Assembly (NCBI GenBank): GCA_001775475.1 | Contig: MEWW01000017.1 | Coordinates: 1-43,214, forward strand | Source: Candidatus Adlerbacteria bacterium RIFCSPHIGHO2_12_FULL_53_18 | GTDB taxonomy: Bacteria; Patescibacteriota; Minisyncoccia; Phycocordibacterales; SBAW01 | DNA: 43,214 nucleotides | Direction of reading: 5' to 3' | Shown here: piece after piece, positions 28,162 through 36,912 of the stretch | Layout of the letters: each line of letters begins with the position of its first letter | How positions within the stretch are numbered: the stretch's first letter is position 1 | The notes under the pieces: generated by a model | What the model was told of the DNA's origin: nothing | Seen by the model: the letters and a program-made list of their open reading frames with translations, nothing else | Database searches by the model: none | Made by a program: the position numbers and the translations under genes

Positions 28162-28309
28162 TTTGAGATCTGCGAGGTTGGTCGGTCAGCGACACTAAAG
28201 AGCAGGGCTTCACTGAAAACACCTTCAGGTAAATTTCAGGGGGCTTAACGGCACAATGATAGAGGTTTATCCATTAGTAGCTTATTAACTAGCAAATTAT
28301 TAAAAAAAT

Positions 28310-30016
28310 ATGAAACGACTTTTAGTTAGCGCAGGTACGCTGATCTTCATCGGCGCAGTTGCAATCAGCGCAACAGGCGCATTCTTTAGCGACACTGAAA
28401 CGTCGACAGGGAACACGTTTGCAGCAGGAGAGCTCGATCTCACGATTGACAACACCAGCTACGGGTTTGATTGGAACGATCCGTTAGCTACAAACCCGAC
28501 AGGTGTATGGGGACTTAACGCAGCCAACTCATGGCAACTCGCAGACCTCACGAACCAGCTATTCTTTAGCTTCGATGACCTTAAACCGGGAGATTACGGT
28601 GAGGACACCATCTCGCTCCATGTGCAAAACAACGCATGGGCATGTATGGCTCTTGATCTCACTGGAACACCAGAAAATGGTGTCAACGAGCCGGAAGCCG
28701 ACTTCCCAGACCTTACTGTCGGTGCTGACGAGGGTGAGCTCCAGAATTACCTCTCGTTCCTCTTCTGGAACGACGACGGCGACAATGTTCTTGAGACTGG
28801 AGAGACGGTAATTCCGGAATTAAGTGGCCTTCCGGGCTCTGCCTTTACTGGCAACTGGCTCGCGATTGCAGACCAAGGCGACACGCCACTTCAAGCTGGC
28901 ACGACGACGTGGATTGGCAAGGGTTGGTGCTTTGGCACGATGACCCCAAATCCAGTTGTGCAAGACAATGCATCCTCAAGTCCTCCTGTGGCGCCGGATC
29001 GCATCGGCTTTACCTGCAACGGTGCAGGCGACCACAACATCGCACAGACCGACGGTATCGTTGTAGACGTCCACTTCTACGCAGAGCAGTCAAGAAATAA
29101 TCCAAACTTCTTGTGCTCACAACTCCCTCCGCCTGATGGTCGCCAAGTCGTTGGTGCAGCAGCTGCAACATATGACGATCCTGCAATCTGTAATGTAACA
29201 GTTGACCTCGGCGAATCGCTCCAAGCTGCTATTGATGTGGCTGCTCCGGGAGACACAATTTGTGTTGATCCGACATATACAGGTGTGGGTGACGTTGCAA
29301 GTGTGATTGAAGTTAATGAACTTAATCTAACCATTGCAGGTCTTGGCGCAGCGGGCGCCGCAACGGTCAGCAAGGGTCTTCACATTGACGCAAATGGTGT
29401 AACGATCAAAGGCTTGACACTCAACGCGCACCCTCTCATCGAGGCTAGCGAACAAGCGGCGATCTACATTAATTCTGCGATCACAGGTACTACTATCACT
29501 CATAACCTGATTGATGGTCCTCCAGGCGCTATCGCGGCCAATGCTAAGGGCATCATCACGGAGATCGGGAACGATGGAACAGCAGGTGCTTCTGGCATCC
29601 TGGTTGCCCACAACCTGATTCGTGGCTGGAATCAGGGCATCTTCTTCAACACAGCAAACGCTGAAGTTAGATTCAACGACATCTATGCAAACACAGTGGG
29701 TGTTGCAAATGATGGCCCGCACAACACAACAATTCACCACAACGACTTCGACGGTAACACTGCCGAGGCCGTTGGTGTAGCTCCTTCCGCCAATAACGGA
29801 ACAGCTAACAATGGTGACTTGGATGTAAATACAAACAACTTCACTCCGGCGGGAGCAGGGAATAATGTAAATCATTATCTTGCTTCAGTTGTAGGAGGTG
29901 CAGATGTAAATGCTACGAATAACTTCTGGGATAGTGAAGTCGAAGCAGATAGGACAAATGTTCCTGCTGAGGTAGATACTTCATCTCCTGCAGCAGTAGC
30001 GTTCCCTGAAAACTAG
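28310..30016 (+). CDS. TasA/camelysin-like secreted protein with right-handed beta-helix
   Basis: 568 residues. The N-terminus is a SipW-type signal: MKRLLVSAGTLIFIGAVAIS, then GAFFSDTETSTGNTFAAGELDL just past the predicted cleavage. A TasA-like domain (about 25-265) has the phrase DDLKPGDYGEDTISLHV, a DDGDN loop likely to bind calcium, and GWCFGTM. From about 290 to 560 repeated coils of the type ITHNLIDG, VAHNLIRG, VRFNDIYA, IHHNDFDG form a right-handed parallel beta-helix, a fold that often binds carbohydrate. First of three related genes before a SipW-type peptidase, so probably its substrate and a matrix or fibre component. No Shine-Dalgarno. Confidence 0.82.
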   Translation: MKRLLVSAGTLIFIGAVAISATGAFFSDTETSTGNTFAAGELDLTIDNTSYGFDWNDPLATNPTGVWGLNAANSWQLADLTNQLFFSFDDLKPGDYGEDTISLHVQNNAWACMALDLTGTPENGVNEPEADFPDLTVGADEGELQNYLSFLFWNDDGDNVLETGETVIPELSGLPGSAFTGNWLAIADQGDTPLQAGTTTWIGKGWCFGTMTPNPVVQDNASSSPPVAPDRIGFTCNGAGDHNIAQTDGIVVDVHFYAEQSRNNPNFLCSQLPPPDGRQVVGAAAATYDDPAICNVTVDLGESLQAAIDVAAPGDTICVDPTYTGVGDVASVIEVNELNLTIAGLGAAGAATVSKGLHIDANGVTIKGLTLNAHPLIEASEQAAIYINSAITGTTITHNLIDGPPGAIAANAKGIITEIGNDGTAGASGILVAHNLIRGWNQGIFFNTANAEVRFNDIYANTVGVANDGPHNTTIHHNDFDGNTAEAVGVAPSANNGTANNGDLDVNTNNFTPAGAGNNVNHYLASVVGGADVNATNNFWDSEVEADRTNVPAEVDTSSPAAVAFPEN

Positions 30017-30022
30017 TCCTCT

Positions 30023-30064
30023 CTAGCCGAATCCAGCACTAACACTTAGTGCTGGGCGGGCTAG
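30023..30064 (+). other. Stable hairpin between two TasA-like genes
   Basis: CCAGCACTAA (30033-30042) and TTAGTGCTGG (30046-30055) pair perfectly around CAC; an outer CTAGCC/GGCTAG stem encloses them. No T-run follows, so it may be a weak terminator or an mRNA-stability element. Confidence 0.5.
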
Positions 30065-30118
30065 GTGGGATTTATTCCTAGCGTCGTTGGATTAATTAAT
30101 AGTTTTTACTAACTCAGT

Positions 30119-31618
30119 ATGAAAAGGATACTCTTGGGCACAGTTACGATAGTAGGGGCACTTGCAGCAATGTATATCGGGGTGACGGGCGCGTTTTTTA
30201 GCGACACAGAGACAAGTACCGGCAACACCTTTGCCGCCGGCGCGATTGACCTCTTGGTTGATAACGAGTCGTACTACAACGGCAATGTATGCGCCGAGAC
30301 GGCTCCTGACAGCGGCATTTGGCAATGGCAAGGCAATGCATTGTTTCCTGTCCCCGGCACCGAGTGCGACACGAGCTGGGAACTCGACAACTTAACCGGA
30401 CACCTCTTCTTTAACTTTACCGACATCAAGCCTGATGATGAAGGCGAAGACACTATCTCCCTGCACGTAAACACCAACGACGCTTATATGTGTATGAACA
30501 TTGCTCTCACAGAGAATGATGACAATAACACAACCGAGCCCGAGGGCTTGGTAGACCCAACCGCCAACCCCGACACCGAATGGGATGGCGAGCTCGCGCA
30601 GACTCTACAAATGGTCTGGTGGGCTGACGACAGCGACAATGTGCTGGAGCACGGCGAGACAATACTTACGGGCGACGGAACCGTTGTCGGCGGTGTTGAA
30701 ACCTTGTTTAACCTCGCCTCAACCAGCGGGCCGTTTGTGGTGGCGCTGGCAGACTCTGAAAACAATGTATGGGACCCACAGAATCCGGGTCCAGTACCGG
30801 GTGAAGAAACTCGCTACATCGGCAAGGCATGGTGCTTTGGCACACTGACTATCAGCCCTGTTCCATTTGACACTGGAGTGAGTCCTGCAGTTGACCCAGG
30901 GGTGTTATGCGACGGAACATTGCTTGGCAACGAAACCCAGACCGACAGCGCTCTGCTCGACGTGACGTTTGACGCAGTGCAGGCGCGCAACAATCCGGAT
31001 TTTGTGTGTCTCGAAGATGAGTGCACCTTCAACGAGCAGGTAGACCTGCTTGTTGCAACCGCTAAGTTTGAGAATCCGGAGGTAACTACCGCTCAAAACT
31101 GGGACGTCTTCGGCTCGCCGGTAGACGGCTGGAACGTTGATTGGCGCGGCGATATACCAGCAACCTTTGGCCCGCAAAATCGTCCGGCAGTCGCCAACCT
31201 TGAGTACCACGAAGGTGTCCTTGGTGCGGCGTTTGAGGGCGACCAGTATGCTGAGCTCGACTCCGACTGGGGAGGCCCTTCAGACGCGGGCACTGGTGAA
31301 CCGGCTTCTGTAAGTATCTATCGCAACTTTGTAACGGTGCCGGGTGCGCAGTACTTGCTCAAGTATCACTTCTCGCCACGTCCTAACACTCCAGCAGCAG
31401 ATAACAATCTTGAAGCAAAAGTAGAAGGTGTTGCACTTAACACCACGGGCCCAACTGCGGGCGGTGGAGCAATTGCATGGAGTGAAATTGTGGTCCCATT
31501 TATCGCTGGTGATGCAAGCACTGAAATCCGCTTTACCGACCTTGGTACCGCAAACTCGCTCGGTACATTCCTCGACAATGTTCGCTTGTACCAGATCAGC
31601 TGTCCGGTGGTGCAATAG
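30119..31618 (+). CDS. TasA/camelysin-like secreted protein with C-terminal jelly-roll-like domain
   Basis: 499 residues. SipW-type N-terminus: MKRILLGTVTIVGALAAMYI and GAFFSDTETSTGNTFAAGAIDL. The TasA-like domain (about 25-300) repeats the family phrases TDIKPDDEGEDTISLHV, a WADDSDN loop and KAWCFGTLT. After a linker, the C-terminal part (about 315-495; FENPEVTTAQNWDVF, VDGWNVDW, GVLGAAFEGDQYAELD, LGTFLDNVRLYQI) resembles DUF642/galactose-binding jelly-roll domains that bind polysaccharides. A -10-like TACTAA lies 6 nt before the ATG, so it may also have its own leaderless transcript. Confidence 0.8.
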   Translation: MKRILLGTVTIVGALAAMYIGVTGAFFSDTETSTGNTFAAGAIDLLVDNESYYNGNVCAETAPDSGIWQWQGNALFPVPGTECDTSWELDNLTGHLFFNFTDIKPDDEGEDTISLHVNTNDAYMCMNIALTENDDNNTTEPEGLVDPTANPDTEWDGELAQTLQMVWWADDSDNVLEHGETILTGDGTVVGGVETLFNLASTSGPFVVALADSENNVWDPQNPGPVPGEETRYIGKAWCFGTLTISPVPFDTGVSPAVDPGVLCDGTLLGNETQTDSALLDVTFDAVQARNNPDFVCLEDECTFNEQVDLLVATAKFENPEVTTAQNWDVFGSPVDGWNVDWRGDIPATFGPQNRPAVANLEYHEGVLGAAFEGDQYAELDSDWGGPSDAGTGEPASVSIYRNFVTVPGAQYLLKYHFSPRPNTPAADNNLEAKVEGVALNTTGPTAGGGAIAWSEIVVPFIAGDASTEIRFTDLGTANSLGTFLDNVRLYQISCPVVQ

Positions 31619-31650
31619 TTCTACCCGCTAATGTTCTCTCAACAATCTGA

Positions 31651-32667
31651 ATGAGAGCCGCAACCCACAAATCTTTGGTGGCGAGAGCACTCCTTGTAGC
31701 AGGGGTACTCTCGCTTGCATCCGGATTGTTTGTAGTGCGTGCGCAGGAGCCAGAGAGCACCTATGCCCGCTCGTACAGCTATCACAGTTTTGACCTTACC
31801 GTAGACAGTGAGGCCTCTTACAACGGGGTGCCGTGGCCTGATGGCACGTGGGACTTAAAAGACCTAAAGCCGTGGAAGGACAAGTTTTGGAACTTTGGCG
31901 ACATCAAGCCGGGCGACAAGGGGGAGAACACGATTAGCCTCCATGTAAACAAAGACGCCTGGGTGTGTCTCGAGTTCTTAAACTTAAAGGAGCAGGAGAA
32001 CGGCGAAAACGAACCGGAGTCTTTAGACGACAACAGTGCGCCCAGCGAAGGCGAGCTAGCCGACCAGATGGAGTTTTTTGCCTGGCACGACGACGGCGAC
32101 AACATTTTTCAAGTAGGGGAGATACCGATTTTTGGCACGACGACCCAGGCCGCCACGCAAGTGTTAAACAACAAGGTGTACCCTATAGCCGACTACACAC
32201 ATGGCCCGGCAATCCCCAAAAACCAGACCAAGTACTTCGGTGTGTATTGGTGCGCGGGCAACCTCACGGTTGACGTTGCAACGGCTTTTCTAGCCTGCGA
32301 CGGCTCTGCCATGAACAACGACTCGCAGACCGACAGCATGTCGGTGGATGTGCAGCTGGTTGCCGTGCCCAAAAATGACAAGCCGAAGTTTACCTGCGAC
32401 AAAATCGTAGTGCCGCCGCCGGGCGAGCAGTGCGAGGTGGGCAAGGTGGAAATAAAGGTGGAGAACAACGCCGTAATCATCAACAACACATCCTCAAACA
32501 GCAACACTGGAGACAACTCGGCGGGCCCGGGCGGCACGGTAACTACCGGCAATGCGAGTTCAAATTCAAATACGATCAACGTGGTTAACACGACCATAAT
32601 CCAAAACGGGGGCACCAGCACTTCGAGCATCATCAACATCCTGCAAAATATGATCAGACGGCGATAA
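31651..32667 (+). CDS. TasA-like secreted protein with Asn/Ser/Thr-rich repeat tail
   Basis: 338 residues. It starts with a conventional signal peptide (about 1-30, VVRAQ) and lacks the SDTETSxGN motif of its two paralogues, so it may not need SipW. The shared core is clear: GDIKPGDKGENTISLHV, NEPESL, HDDGDN and VYWCAGNLT. From about 265 the chain becomes a low-complexity repeat of the type NNTSSNSNTGDN, TTGNASSNSNTINVVNTT, reminiscent of curlin-like or beta-solenoid repeats, and ends IRRR. It lies 2 nt before the signal peptidase gene. Confidence 0.72.
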   Translation: MRAATHKSLVARALLVAGVLSLASGLFVVRAQEPESTYARSYSYHSFDLTVDSEASYNGVPWPDGTWDLKDLKPWKDKFWNFGDIKPGDKGENTISLHVNKDAWVCLEFLNLKEQENGENEPESLDDNSAPSEGELADQMEFFAWHDDGDNIFQVGEIPIFGTTTQAATQVLNNKVYPIADYTHGPAIPKNQTKYFGVYWCAGNLTVDVATAFLACDGSAMNNDSQTDSMSVDVQLVAVPKNDKPKFTCDKIVVPPPGEQCEVGKVEIKVENNAVIINNTSSNSNTGDNSAGPGGTVTTGNASSNSNTINVVNTTIIQNGGTSTSSIINILQNMIRRR

Positions 32668-32669
32668 GT

Positions 32670-33263
32670 ATGAAAACCCTCGGCAAAATAATCTACGGAC
32701 TTTTTGTGACAGCGCTGGTTGGCGTTGCGGCACTGCTCTTGGTCTCGCTTATGCCGATAACGGGCAACCTCGAACTCAAGATTGTAAAATCCGGCTCAAT
32801 GGAGCCCTCGATACCAACCGGCTCTATCGTGGTGGTGATGCCGCGCGCGAGCTACCAGGTGGGGGATGTGGTGACCTTCGGTAAGGACACCCCCCGCGAA
32901 ATACCGACCACGCACCGCGTTATTGCCAAGCGGGTTGAAAACGGGCAGACGGTCTTTACGACCAAGGGCGATGCCAACGAAGAGCAAGACCCGCGCGACA
33001 TCGCGCTCCGCGAGGTTATCGGCGGCGTACTCTTCCACGTGCCGTACCTGGGCTATGTGCTCGACTTTGCCCGGCAACCACTCGGCTTTGCGCTCTTAAT
33101 CGGGCTGCCAGCGACCATGATTGTCGTTGACGAGGCACTTAATATCGCTAGGGAGGTGGCGGCATTGCGCCGTCGGCGACATCAAGGTTCGACCTTGATG
33201 AATATGCCGGTGCCGCAGAAACCCCGAGTATTTTCTGAAAGAACGCGCATACCAACGCTATGA
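32670..33263 (+). CDS. sipW: SipW-type signal peptidase I
   Basis: 197 residues. An N-terminal membrane helix (about 8-28) is followed by the S26 catalytic domain. Ser43 in KSGSMEPSIPTGS is the nucleophile; His82 in TTHRVI sits where ER-type peptidases such as SipW have His in place of the bacterial Lys. TTKGDANEEQDP and GVLFHVPYLG are the remaining conserved boxes. A second hydrophobic helix (about 143-162) and a basic tail follow. SipW enzymes process TasA-family fibre proteins, which fits the three upstream genes. Its stop overlaps the next start (ATGA). Confidence 0.9.
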   Translation: MKTLGKIIYGLFVTALVGVAALLLVSLMPITGNLELKIVKSGSMEPSIPTGSIVVVMPRASYQVGDVVTFGKDTPREIPTTHRVIAKRVENGQTVFTTKGDANEEQDPRDIALREVIGGVLFHVPYLGYVLDFARQPLGFALLIGLPATMIVVDEALNIAREVAALRRRRHQGSTLMNMPVPQKPRVFSERTRIPTL

Positions 33264-34336
33264 TTTTTTATCGGCGACATACGCATATCATCCCCACGCT
33301 GATGCTCTGCGCGGCGGCGCTGCTCCCGGCACAGCCCCTTATCACCAACAGCGCCTACGGCGACACGGAGACCTCGGTGGGGAATATCTTTCAAGCTGGA
33401 GTGTGGGGCGGCATTAGTACCGAGCCGGATCCTTTTGACATAGTGCTAAACGAGTTTTTGCCGAACCCAGACAGCACTGCTAATGGCCTAAATTTTGGAG
33501 ACGACAACGACAGCAACCCGCTTGGCGAGTGGGTTGAGCTCTACAACAAAGGCGATGTCGCTCAAGATCTTGCCGGCTGGTATCTGGAGGATGCTTCTGG
33601 CGGCGGCGGTAACACTCAGGCGGTTATCTCGGGCAGTAACACCGACACGGGCGGGACTATCATTGCTGTGCACGGATGGCTCGTAGTTTTTATGAATAAG
33701 ACTACGCTCAACAACACCGGCGACGAGATACATCTTTTCACCCCCACAGACGTAGAAGTAGATTCTGTCGTCTATGATGATCCAAGTAATGCGTGCGAGC
33801 TGCCTCCGACGCCCGGGGATGAAAATTCTACCTCTACACCAACGGGCACTCCGGATAACAGTCCTAACGCCGATTGTATTGCCAACCAAGTTGCACCAAA
33901 TAAATCATACGCACGTATCCCAGACGGCACTGGCGCATGGATTGACCCTATACCAACGCCGGGTGCACCGAATATCCTTGACGAAGAGTCTGCAGAGGCA
34001 CTGGGGCAAAGTGGGGGAGGAGCAGAGGCTGCAGCAGCAGAACCCGAACTTGAAGTCGAGGTCAGCAATGAACCACTCGAGATCACGGAGCCCGCATCAT
34101 CGACGCCGAGCAATGAGCCAGAATTTGAAGTCGAGGTAAGCGACGAACCGCTCGAAGTGGTGGAGCCAACGCCGGAGCCAGCACCGACAGAGGACCCCGC
34201 GCCGGAAGAAACAGTAGAGGAGGAACCAACTCCTGAATCTGAGCCTGACCCAGAGCCCGAACCGGAGCCGGAACCTGAAGTAGAAGAAGCGCCGGCCGAG
34301 GTTGCCCCCGAACCGGCGCCAGCTTCAGAAGAATAA
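33260..34336 (+). CDS. Secreted lamin-tail-domain protein with SipW-type signal and Pro/Glu tail
   Basis: 358 residues. The N-terminus combines a hydrophobic stretch (about 10-33) with YGDTETSVGNIFQAGVW, the SipW-substrate motif. A lamin-tail domain (about 50-225) follows: DIVLNEFLPNPD, GEWVELYNKGDVAQDLAGWYLEDASG and GDEIHLFTPTDVEVDSVVYDD. The last 110 residues are Pro/Glu-rich, with two copies of a unit ending EVEVS(N/D)EPLE and then PEPEPEPEPE-like runs, suited to span the cell wall. It overlaps the peptidase gene by ATGA, so it is part of the same operon. Lamin-tail domains in bacteria are often attached to secreted nucleases or adhesins; here no enzyme is present. Confidence 0.8.
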   Translation: MIFYRRHTHIIPTLMLCAAALLPAQPLITNSAYGDTETSVGNIFQAGVWGGISTEPDPFDIVLNEFLPNPDSTANGLNFGDDNDSNPLGEWVELYNKGDVAQDLAGWYLEDASGGGGNTQAVISGSNTDTGGTIIAVHGWLVVFMNKTTLNNTGDEIHLFTPTDVEVDSVVYDDPSNACELPPTPGDENSTSTPTGTPDNSPNADCIANQVAPNKSYARIPDGTGAWIDPIPTPGAPNILDEESAEALGQSGGGAEAAAAEPELEVEVSNEPLEITEPASSTPSNEPEFEVEVSDEPLEVVEPTPEPAPTEDPAPEETVEEEPTPESEPDPEPEPEPEPEVEEAPAEVAPEPAPASEE

Positions 34337-34337
34337 T

Positions 34338-34982
34338 TTAATTGACCTCAACCGAGCCCGTGGCCTCTACGTTTGCGTCAACGTTTGCCTTAAGCGGTCG
34401 GCCCCACTCGTCGGTCTCTCTGCCATCGGACGTGCCTTCCGGTAGGGGGTCTTCAACGAGTGTTGAAGCCGCGATGTTTGCCGCCGCGGCAAGCGTGCCG
34501 GTGACCTTGAGCATTAAGAAGTCGAGTGCGCCCTGCTCGCCTTCGCCCGTGGTGCTTGTGTGTGCCTCAGCCTGGGCGTAGGCAAGGCTCTCCGCCTGGT
34601 TTGCGAGCGCCTGCCCGACCTTTATCGCCACTTCCTTGGCTTCGTCGAGGCGATTTTCTTCTTTGAGCATCGTGAGATACTCGTCGATGCCTTTGAGCTG
34701 GGTATTAAAGTTTGCAAGTACTACTGTTTGTGCCTCGGTGTCAAACTGTCCCTTGAGAGACGCCTCCGAAGCCTCACGCAGGCGGCGCTCTGCGGCGGCT
34801 ATCTGCCAATCCACTTTTGAGCGGCCGCCTCCGGCAAAGGCCGCGGACACCTTTTCATTTACCCCAAGTTTAACGCCATACAACATGCTGCCCGGCAGAG
34901 CACTACCTGCTGCTGCAACCGTTCCGCCTGTTAGAAATAACACCGCACAAAGCCCAACGATGATCTTGGTCATACGTGACAT
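34338..34982 (-). CDS. DUF5667-type secreted protein
   Basis: 214 residues. Signal peptide about 1-25, then ALPGSMLYGVKLGVNEKVSAAFA, the phrase that marks the DUF5667 family, followed by long amphipathic helices (about 50-165; AAERRLREASEASLKGQ, LDEAKEVAIKVGQALANQAESLAYAQ). Function unknown; family members often lie near anti-sigma or envelope genes. An extended -10 TGTTATACT lies 9 nt before the ATG. It converges on the lamin-tail gene with 1 nt between the stops. Confidence 0.75.
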   Translation of the reverse strand: MSRMTKIIVGLCAVLFLTGGTVAAAGSALPGSMLYGVKLGVNEKVSAAFAGGGRSKVDWQIAAAERRLREASEASLKGQFDTEAQTVVLANFNTQLKGIDEYLTMLKEENRLDEAKEVAIKVGQALANQAESLAYAQAEAHTSTTGEGEQGALDFLMLKVTGTLAAAANIAASTLVEDPLPEGTSDGRETDEWGRPLKANVDANVEATGSVEVN

Positions 34983-34991
34983 AAGACGCCT

Positions 34992-35000
34992 AGTATAACA
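34992..35000 (-). promoter_or_regulatory. Extended -10 promoter of the DUF5667 gene
   Basis: On the minus strand TGTTATACT lies 9 nt before the ATG at 34982, again giving a leader of only a few bases. Confidence 0.45.
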
Positions 35001-35020
35001 TTTTCTTACTATTCGTTCTA

Positions 35021-35029
35021 TGCTATCGT
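35021..35029 (+). promoter_or_regulatory. Extended -10 promoter of the ATP synthase operon
   Basis: TGCTATCGT lies 13 nt before the atpB ATG (35043), predicting a leader of about 7 nt and no Shine-Dalgarno. Confidence 0.45.
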
Positions 35030-35042
35030 AGCTCTATCAGCT

Positions 35043-35822
35043 ATGGAGGAAGGTATTCATATTTCGCTCGCAGCAGAGCGCTTATTTTCACTGTGGGGGA
35101 TACCCATAACCAACACAGTTGTGACCGCGGTGGGGATTGCAGTACTCCTTATTATAGCGGGGTTTGTCTTTGGTAGACGGTTGAAACTCGTCCCCGGGCG
35201 CTTCCAGACCGCTGTCGAAGCGGGGTTTGAGTATGTTTTCGGCTACGTAGAGCAGACACTTGGGAGCCGGGCTTTGGCACAGCGTTACTTTCCTTTAATA
35301 GCAACCATCTTCCTTTTTATATTGGTGGCGAACACGCTCCACTTTTTTCCGTTCGTCGGACACGCTATCGGGCTGGAAGATCCAAGCACCAACGGCCTCG
35401 CTCCCTTGCTGCGCGCGCCTAACACCGACCTCAATACTCCGCTGGCGCTTGCTATCATCACGTTCTTGGTTGTTGAGATTTCAGGCATCCTCGCCCTGGG
35501 GCTGTTGAAATACGGCTCAAAATTTGTTAATTTCAAGGCAGGCGCGATAGGGTTCGTTGTTGGACTCCTCGAGATTATCGGCAACCTCGCGCGTCTTGTC
35601 TCGCTGTCGTTCCGGCTCTTTGGAGCGATATTCGCAGGCGAGGTACTGCTCCTAGTCATGGGCGTATTCGTGCCATACTTTCTGCCGGTGCCGCTCATGG
35701 CGTTCGAGCTTTTTATCGGATTCCTGCAGGCGGCTATTTTTGCGATTCTGACACTCGCATACATCAAGCTGGCGTTGGAAGAGCCGCACGGCAGCGAGCA
35801 CGCGCACGCAGGCGCACATTAA
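35043..35822 (+). CDS. atpB: ATP synthase Fo subunit a
   Basis: 259 residues with five to six membrane helices. It forms the proton half-channels against the c ring. The essential arginine is Arg191 in SLSFRLFGAIFAGE; VANTLHFFPF and the last helix AAIFAILTLAYIKLALEEPH are further family marks. First gene of an operon in the usual order a, c, b, delta, alpha, gamma, beta, epsilon. Confidence 0.97.
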   Translation: MEEGIHISLAAERLFSLWGIPITNTVVTAVGIAVLLIIAGFVFGRRLKLVPGRFQTAVEAGFEYVFGYVEQTLGSRALAQRYFPLIATIFLFILVANTLHFFPFVGHAIGLEDPSTNGLAPLLRAPNTDLNTPLALAIITFLVVEISGILALGLLKYGSKFVNFKAGAIGFVVGLLEIIGNLARLVSLSFRLFGAIFAGEVLLLVMGVFVPYFLPVPLMAFELFIGFLQAAIFAILTLAYIKLALEEPHGSEHAHAGAH

Positions 35823-35843
35823 TTAAGCTTCAATTATTAGTAG

Positions 35844-36083
<240 letters not shown>

Positions 36084-36095
36084 CTACGCGAACGG

Positions 36096-36200
36096 TTTCG
36101 CTGAATTGGTCTTCGAAAAGTCCTCGGTTCTCCCGTCTCGCGCCGCTCTCTGCGGAGCGTCCTCGCGGGCCAGACTTTTCTCACACCAATTCCAGCTCCA
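36096..36200. repeat. 105-bp palindromic element in the atp operon, copy A
   Basis: Conserved ends TTTCGCT (36096-36102) and AGCTCCA (36194-36200) enclose a variable outer stem GAATTGGT/ACCAATTC and an inner stem GAAAAGTC/GACTTTTC. In the centre is a conserved block of about 51 nt (CCTCGGTTCTCCCGTCTCGC ... CCTCGCGGGCCA). Copy B at 40769-40873 is also 105 bp; its central block differs at 6 positions and its outer arms are different but still pair. Confidence 0.8.
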
Positions 36201-36212
36201 CGTATAGATAGT

Positions 36213-36653
36213 ATGGAACAGGTTCTGCACGTATTCGGCATAGACTGGAAGCTGCTTTTAATCAACGCGGCGAACTTCGGCCTGCTTTTGGCGGCGTTGA
36301 CCTACTTCTTCTATAAGCCGATGATGCGGATGCTCGACCTGCGCCGCGACAAAATCGCGCACGGCGTTGAGGCCGCGCAGAAAGCCGAGGCGGAACTTAA
36401 GGAAATCGAGGCCTCGCGCGCCGCCAAGCTGGCCAAAGCAGGGAAGGAGGCCGACCAGGTGGTTTCCGAAGCGCGCAGTGCAGGCGCCGAAAAGCAGAAA
36501 GAAATCGTTTCTCTTGCCGAAGCCGCTGCCGCACGCACGCTTGTCGAGGCCGAGGCACAGGCGGAGGATATGAAGCAAAAGGCCGTGCAGGAGAGCAAGC
36601 AGGAGGTCGCAAAGCTCGTCGTGCTTGGGATGGAGAGGGCGCTCAAAAAATAA
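36213..36653 (+). CDS. atpF: ATP synthase Fo subunit b
   Basis: 146 residues. One N-terminal membrane helix (about 11-33; LLINAANFGLLLAALTYFFYKPM) is followed by a long charged helix rich in Ala/Glu/Lys. This forms the peripheral stalk as a dimer that holds F1 still. RSAGAEKQKEIVSLAEAAAARTLVEAEAQAEDMKQ is typical coiled-coil sequence. The next gene starts 1 nt after its stop. Confidence 0.93.
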   Translation: MEQVLHVFGIDWKLLLINAANFGLLLAALTYFFYKPMMRMLDLRRDKIAHGVEAAQKAEAELKEIEASRAAKLAKAGKEADQVVSEARSAGAEKQKEIVSLAEAAAARTLVEAEAQAEDMKQKAVQESKQEVAKLVVLGMERALKK

Positions 36654-36654
36654 T

Positions 36655-36909
36655 ATGACCCTAGCTGCTCAATATGCCAAAGCGCTCTACGAGAGCAACG
36701 CGCCGGAAGGGGCGCGGTTAAAAAATCTGCGCGAGACCTTGAGACGCCGCGGACATGAAAAGCTTTTGCAGCAAATTTATACGGAGTACAAACGGCTGGT
36801 CGAGGAAGAAAAAAGACTGCAGGAATATAAAAAGATAACGCCGGAGAAAGAACAAACCCGCATACTGCTCGAGCTCTACCAAAAACTAGTACACACACCC
36901 TCGCTGTAA
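36655..36909 (+). CDS. atpH: Very short ATP synthase delta-like subunit
   Basis: 84 residues from ATG 36655. The start TLAAQYAKALYE matches the first helix of delta/OSCP (xxYAxALYE), and the position between atpF and atpA is the normal atpH place. Typical delta subunits have about 175-185 residues; here only an N-terminal helical part is present (LKNLRETLRRRGHEKLLQQIYTEYKRLVEEEKRLQEYKKI). The C-terminal domain that binds the b dimer is missing, and no other frame continues it. It stops 3 nt before atpA. Confidence 0.75.
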   Translation: MTLAAQYAKALYESNAPEGARLKNLRETLRRRGHEKLLQQIYTEYKRLVEEEKRLQEYKKITPEKEQTRILLELYQKLVHTPSL

Positions 36910-36912
36910 ACT

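Noticed and set aside
28180-28309. A riboswitch (c-di-GMP-I type) in front of the TasA-like operon, suggested by CAGGGC and CAGGGGG segments.
   Set aside because: The conserved core of GEMM RNAs (GCAAACC ... GACGCAAAGC) is absent and I could not build the three-helix fold.
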